Source of the DNA: JAKALX01 sp964508715
Lineage (GTDB): Bacteria; Chloroflexota; Dehalococcoidia; Tepidiformales; Tepidiformaceae
DNA length: 64,000 bases
NCBI GenBank assembly: GCA_964508715.1
Contig: CAZDUX010000010.1
Coordinates: 1-64,000, forward strand
Reading direction: 5' to 3'
The stretch's first letter is position 1. Each line of letters opens with the position of its first letter. The notes beneath the pieces were generated by a model. It was not told the DNA's origin. It did not search any database and was given only the letters and a program-made list of their open reading frames with translations. Below are positions 61,037-64,000 of this stretch, one piece after another. A program made the translations under genes and the position numbers.

Positions 61037-62413
61037 TCAGCTAACGCAGGAGTCATCGATACCCGGATAGGCGCTTTCGGCTGCGGCGAAATGCTGCTGC
61101 GCCTGGCTCAGCGACAGGAGCGCAGAAAGGATGGCCGTAGGGTCGCCGCCCTGGAGCAGTGAGTTGAGACTCACGAGTGCGGCCAATCCGCTATCCACGG
61201 CAGCGTCGAGCTCGGTGTCGAATGTCGCGAATCGCGCATCGGGAGGCTGGAGTGCCTTGAGGGCCAGCATGTGCTGAACGCCCGTGACAGCAAGGCCGGT
61301 GAAGCGGTCCTTGATGGCGGGATCGAACGGGTTAATCGTCGTGATATCCGTGTCCATGATGACGAGCAGACTGTCACGCAGCGCGATGAATTCATTGGTC
61401 ACCCCGTTGACATAGGTCACCTCGCGCGAGCAGTAGAGGGCCTTGCCCGTGAGGACCGGAATCGATGGACTATCCATGGAAAGGGCTGCCGCGGGCCGCG
61501 TATAGAGCTTGAGTGGAGTGCCGACCTCGCACTGCGGGAACCGTGCGCAAACATCGGAGATGAAATCGAGGGTCGCACGATTGATGCGCACCCCCTGGGA
61601 GAAGGCCAGGAGCTTCTGGGTGACGACGCCGACGATCGCCAGGTCGGATTCACGGATGATGGGTCCGCCGCTGAGGCCGGGCGAACCAGCGAAGTCGGGA
61701 TAGATGAGCGCCTCATCGGCACTTGCGAAACCGGCGTGCAGGGCCCACTGCCACGTGCCCTTCGTCGGGGAGTCCGGAACAGACGAACCACAGCTCGAAT
61801 TGGAGCAATCGCCGGGGTATCCAAGGGCGGCCACCTGCGTGGCGCCAAGGGCGAACGCACCGGCAGGCAACGCCGCGAGTTTGCCGGGGAAAATCCCTGT
61901 CTTCGTGGTGAGGTTGCTATCCGCTCGCAGGATTACGAGGCCAATATCGTGTTTCTGCTCCTCGGCTGGCGCGGTGTATCCCCACTCCTGGGGAACGGCG
62001 ATGTGCGAGGCATAGACACCCTCGAATGGCTCGCTCGAGCCATCCTTGCCAGCGAGGACGTAGACGCTCTTCGCACCGTAAACGCAGTGCGCGGCGGTGA
62101 GGATCGTCGCCTTGCCGATAATCGCCCCGCTGCAACTCACGGAGTCGTTTTCGGAGTTCACGATTGCAAGAAAGACGAGCGGCTTCGAAACCGGGTCGGT
62201 GGAGGGGATGCGTTGCCGCGAACCGGAAGGCGCTGGAGCAAGAGCATCGGCCGCGCCATGGAATACCGCGGCAGGCGGTTGCTCGGAAGAGGCCGCGAGG
62301 GCCTGGATGATGAATGCTGGCGGGGGTGGAGACTGGGCTTCGCCGACGGCTGCCCGCCCGATCGCGGAAACCGCGATGAGAGTGAGGACCACGAGTCCGA
62401 TCGTGCGTTTCAC
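61037..62413 (-). CDS. Exported trypsin-like serine protease with helical C-terminal domain
   Basis: GTG 62413 after GGAGGGAGCC opens a signal peptide (VKRTIGLVVLTLIAVSAIG). The 458-residue protein contains a chymotrypsin-fold domain: ILTAAHCVYGAKS (His), KHDIGLVILRAD (Asp) and GSPGLSGGPIIRE (Ser), i.e. a complete triad. Six Cys are present, including CSNSSCGSS. After about residue 290 comes a 170-residue helical domain with no match I know. Substrate unknown. It sits 90 bases upstream of the PP2C gene on the same strand and 130 bases from a zinc-ribbon gene, inside the signalling locus, so it might cleave an outside sensor domain. Confidence 0.85.
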   Translation of the reverse strand: MKRTIGLVVLTLIAVSAIGRAAVGEAQSPPPPAFIIQALAASSEQPPAAVFHGAADALAPAPSGSRQRIPSTDPVSKPLVFLAIVNSENDSVSCSGAIIGKATILTAAHCVYGAKSVYVLAGKDGSSEPFEGVYASHIAVPQEWGYTAPAEEQKHDIGLVILRADSNLTTKTGIFPGKLAALPAGAFALGATQVAALGYPGDCSNSSCGSSVPDSPTKGTWQWALHAGFASADEALIYPDFAGSPGLSGGPIIRESDLAIVGVVTQKLLAFSQGVRINRATLDFISDVCARFPQCEVGTPLKLYTRPAAALSMDSPSIPVLTGKALYCSREVTYVNGVTNEFIALRDSLLVIMDTDITTINPFDPAIKDRFTGLAVTGVQHMLALKALQPPDARFATFDTELDAAVDSGLAALVSLNSLLQGGDPTAILSALLSLSQAQQHFAAAESAYPGIDDSCVS

Positions 62414-62543
62414 AGGCTCCCTCCGCCGACCGGAGTCCGGCCGGTTCGCTGGCCAATATCCTGCGGGCATGCTGGCGAAAATTCGTGAGCCGACAGGCCC
62501 TGACTACCGGGCCACTGGGCTCGTTTGCTGTCCGCGAGCACCG

Positions 62544-63647
62544 TCAATAGACCGTTGCTGAGAGCTGGACGGTGAGGACACCACCGGCGATGTAGGCATC
62601 GATCACGAGGCGGAAACCGGGACGGTCATCGGCAATGATGGGGAACGTGGTGCAATCGCCGCCGCCAACACCATCGTCGTCCCAGGCGCCGAGTTCGAGC
62701 GTATAGGGAGCGGTCTGGGTGACAACCACCGTGTAGGGGACATTTTCGGGCGTCATGTAGTAGCAGAGAGTGGCAGTGTCGCCGACGTTGTAGGAGTAAG
62801 CGTCGATCGCGGCTCCGAAGTTGAATGCGCTGAACGGAATCGGCGTCGGCGTGGGTGTTGGCGCCGGCGGAACAGGGGTTGGCGTTGGCGGAGGCCGTGT
62901 GCTCGTGGGCAGGATTACCGGGGTGAATGTCGGCATGACGGCAGGAACAGTAGGCGTCTGGGCCGGAGTGGCCGTACTCGTCGCTGCGCGACCAGCGGAG
63001 GTCGCGGTGCCACCCGCACTCGCTCGAGACGCGGTTGCCGTAGGCGTGACGCCGGATCCGGCGCCCCCGATCACGCCGCCGATTGGCGTTGCTGTCGAAG
63101 TCGCCGCCGGGGTTGTGCCATCTCCCCCGGACCATGCGCGATAGATAATGAATCCGCCAACCACTGCCAGGGCTACCGCACCGCCGATCGCGGCAAGCAG
63201 GAGCCAGGGCGGCCTGCCCCCGATTGCTGCCGGGGCGACGGCGGACGGCGATTCCCATGCCGGGACTGCTGGTGCCACGAGGTAGCCACAGCCATTGCAG
63301 AATCGCGCCTCTGGCTGCAGCAGGTAGCCGCACTGGGGGCAGGCCGGTATCTGCGGCAGTTCGCGAGTGGGAGCGGCAGTCATGGGAGGGGCTAGCTCGA
63401 CGGTCTCGGGGCCAGCCTCAAAAAGGCCGGGCCCAACGCTGACTGTTGACCGGTCGAGGTGCTGTGTCGTTGCGGATGGCCGGTCCATCTCCCCGGTCGG
63501 GCTCGAGCTCGAAGGTATCAGGGTCCGGCTCGTATCTCCCGTCACGGGAGGCTGATTCTCCTCCGATGGCTCGGGGAGCGTCATGCCACAACGGCCGCAA
63601 AAGCGGCTCCCCGGGGGGACCTCGAAGCCACATACATCGCAATCCAT
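62544..63647 (-). CDS. Zinc-ribbon membrane protein with 'LCYxMTP' outside domain (paralogue B)
   Basis: The 367-residue protein begins with a zinc ribbon (CDVCGFEVPPGSRFCGRCG), then a Ser/Thr-rich piece, a second ribbon (CPQCGYLLQPEARFCNGCG, about residues 100-118), a membrane helix (LLLAAIGGAVALAVVGGFII), a Thr/Ala/Pro linker (to about 270), and the outside domain. The domain reads YSYNVGDTATLCYYMTPENV, then PYTLELGAWDDDGVGGGDC and FRLVIDAYIAGGVLTVQLSA, homologous over its length to 50060-51331. The gene is the first of the minus-strand run to 56777. Confidence 0.75.
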   Translation of the reverse strand: MDCDVCGFEVPPGSRFCGRCGMTLPEPSEENQPPVTGDTSRTLIPSSSSPTGEMDRPSATTQHLDRSTVSVGPGLFEAGPETVELAPPMTAAPTRELPQIPACPQCGYLLQPEARFCNGCGYLVAPAVPAWESPSAVAPAAIGGRPPWLLLAAIGGAVALAVVGGFIIYRAWSGGDGTTPAATSTATPIGGVIGGAGSGVTPTATASRASAGGTATSAGRAATSTATPAQTPTVPAVMPTFTPVILPTSTRPPPTPTPVPPAPTPTPTPIPFSAFNFGAAIDAYSYNVGDTATLCYYMTPENVPYTVVVTQTAPYTLELGAWDDDGVGGGDCTTFPIIADDRPGFRLVIDAYIAGGVLTVQLSATVY

Positions 63648-63763
63648 GGCGCTTCCGCCCTGAGCGTACCGGCAGCACGTGCCGTGGAAACGGTCACTCG
63701 TATCAATGCCGGAGTCCGGATGAACGGAGGGCGATCGAGGCGCGCGAAGTCTATAGTGGAAGC

Positions 63764-63994
63764 ATGGCGATGAACTATGAACTCTGGCGGCTGGTCGACG
63801 TGAAGGATGAACAGCGAAGCACGTGGGAATTGGTGGCTACCTTCCCGAACGCGAAGCGGGCGCGCATGCACATTCACGAACTCGCCGGGCCGCACACGGT
63901 GAGCCCCGACGAGGAGATCTACTGGTTCGAAGACAGCGAAGGCACCCACACCTTCCGCATCGAGGCAGTAATGATTCAGCCGCCACGGTCCTGA
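63764..63994 (+). CDS. Small protein of unknown function
   Basis: The 76-residue protein (start MAMNYELWRLVDVKDEQRST) is rich in aromatic and charged residues: WELVATFPNAKRARMHIHEL and YWFEDSEGTHTFRIEAVMI. It has no signal or membrane helix. ATG 63764 follows a TATAGT-like -10 (63752-63757) at leaderless distance. It is divergent from the zinc-ribbon gene and ends at the window edge. No family is recognised; it looks like a compact beta-alpha cytoplasmic domain. Confidence 0.6.
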   Translation: MAMNYELWRLVDVKDEQRSTWELVATFPNAKRARMHIHELAGPHTVSPDEEIYWFEDSEGTHTFRIEAVMIQPPRS

Positions 63995-64000
63995 CTGCGT

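Overview
The window is high-GC, densely coded bacterial chromosome. It has many 4-bp ATGA/GTGA start-stop overlaps, three tRNA genes, no rRNA and no CRISPR array. The gene complement suggests Chloroflexota, probably near the Dehalococcoidia/Tepidiformia. The clues are a class III cyclase joined to FHA and GAF domains, zinc-ribbon membrane proteins with long Thr/Pro linkers, a tandem-domain PPK2, a PI-mannoside-like lipid operon and a long pyruvate-kinase-like protein. This placement is an inference from gene content, not from a marker-gene tree.

Layout. (1) 1-5.4 kb is an accessory, partly decayed region beside tRNA-Arg. It holds the C-terminal half of a superfamily-1 helicase, a PLD-family pseudogene with one nonsense codon and one frameshift, a VIT-type Fe/Mn transporter, a truncated HIT protein and a chimeric ParB-like frame. 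(2) 5.5-15.3 kb is ordinary metabolism: an MBL hydrolase, a GNAT acetyltransferase, two flavin split-barrel proteins, a HAD phosphatase, a GltD-type oxidoreductase, a degenerate GGDEF protein, a CBS pair, a VOC protein, an enoyl-CoA hydratase and a ThDP enzyme, with tRNA-Gly between. (3) 15.4-19.8 kb is a tightly overlapped operon: two LpxL/PatA-like acyltransferases, a PHP phosphoesterase, a PimA-like GT4 glycosyltransferase and a CDP-alcohol phosphatidyltransferase. It looks like phosphatidylinositol-mannoside-type glycolipid synthesis. (4) 19.8-27.6 kb has prfB with a canonical +1 programmed frameshift, a membrane gluzincin, a vWA protein, a lipoprotein gene flanked by inverted repeats next to a shortened GntR regulator, and a surface protein broken at a T6 tract. 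(5) 27.7-35.8 kb has a cytochrome b/molybdopterin fusion, the acpS-nnr-fabF-recJ-Clp_N operon and divergent folD. (6) 35.9-46.2 kb has tRNA-Ser, a PAP2-type protein, a NodB deacetylase plus a beta-lactamase-fold protein lacking the SxxK residues, a pyruvate-kinase-like protein, and an operon of acyl-CoA synthetase, E1 alpha, E1 beta, E2 and acyl carrier protein.

(7) 46.2-63.7 kb is the most interesting part. It is a signalling locus with a transmembrane Ser/Thr kinase, a PP2C phosphatase, FHA (phospho-Thr reader) domains on a membrane protein, on a triple-FHA ABC exporter and on an FHA-GAF-cyclase, a tandem PPK2 enzyme, an exported trypsin-like protease, three zinc-ribbon single-pass membrane proteins and a lipoprotein. 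Two extracytoplasmic domain types each occur twice. One is shared by the kinase sensor and the lipoprotein; the other is shared by two of the zinc-ribbon proteins. I propose that these genes form one envelope-sensing phosphosignalling system. The kinase writes, PP2C erases, FHA proteins read, and export, cAMP/cGMP and polyphosphate-nucleotide metabolism are outputs. The domain content is read directly from the sequence; the system-level link is inference.
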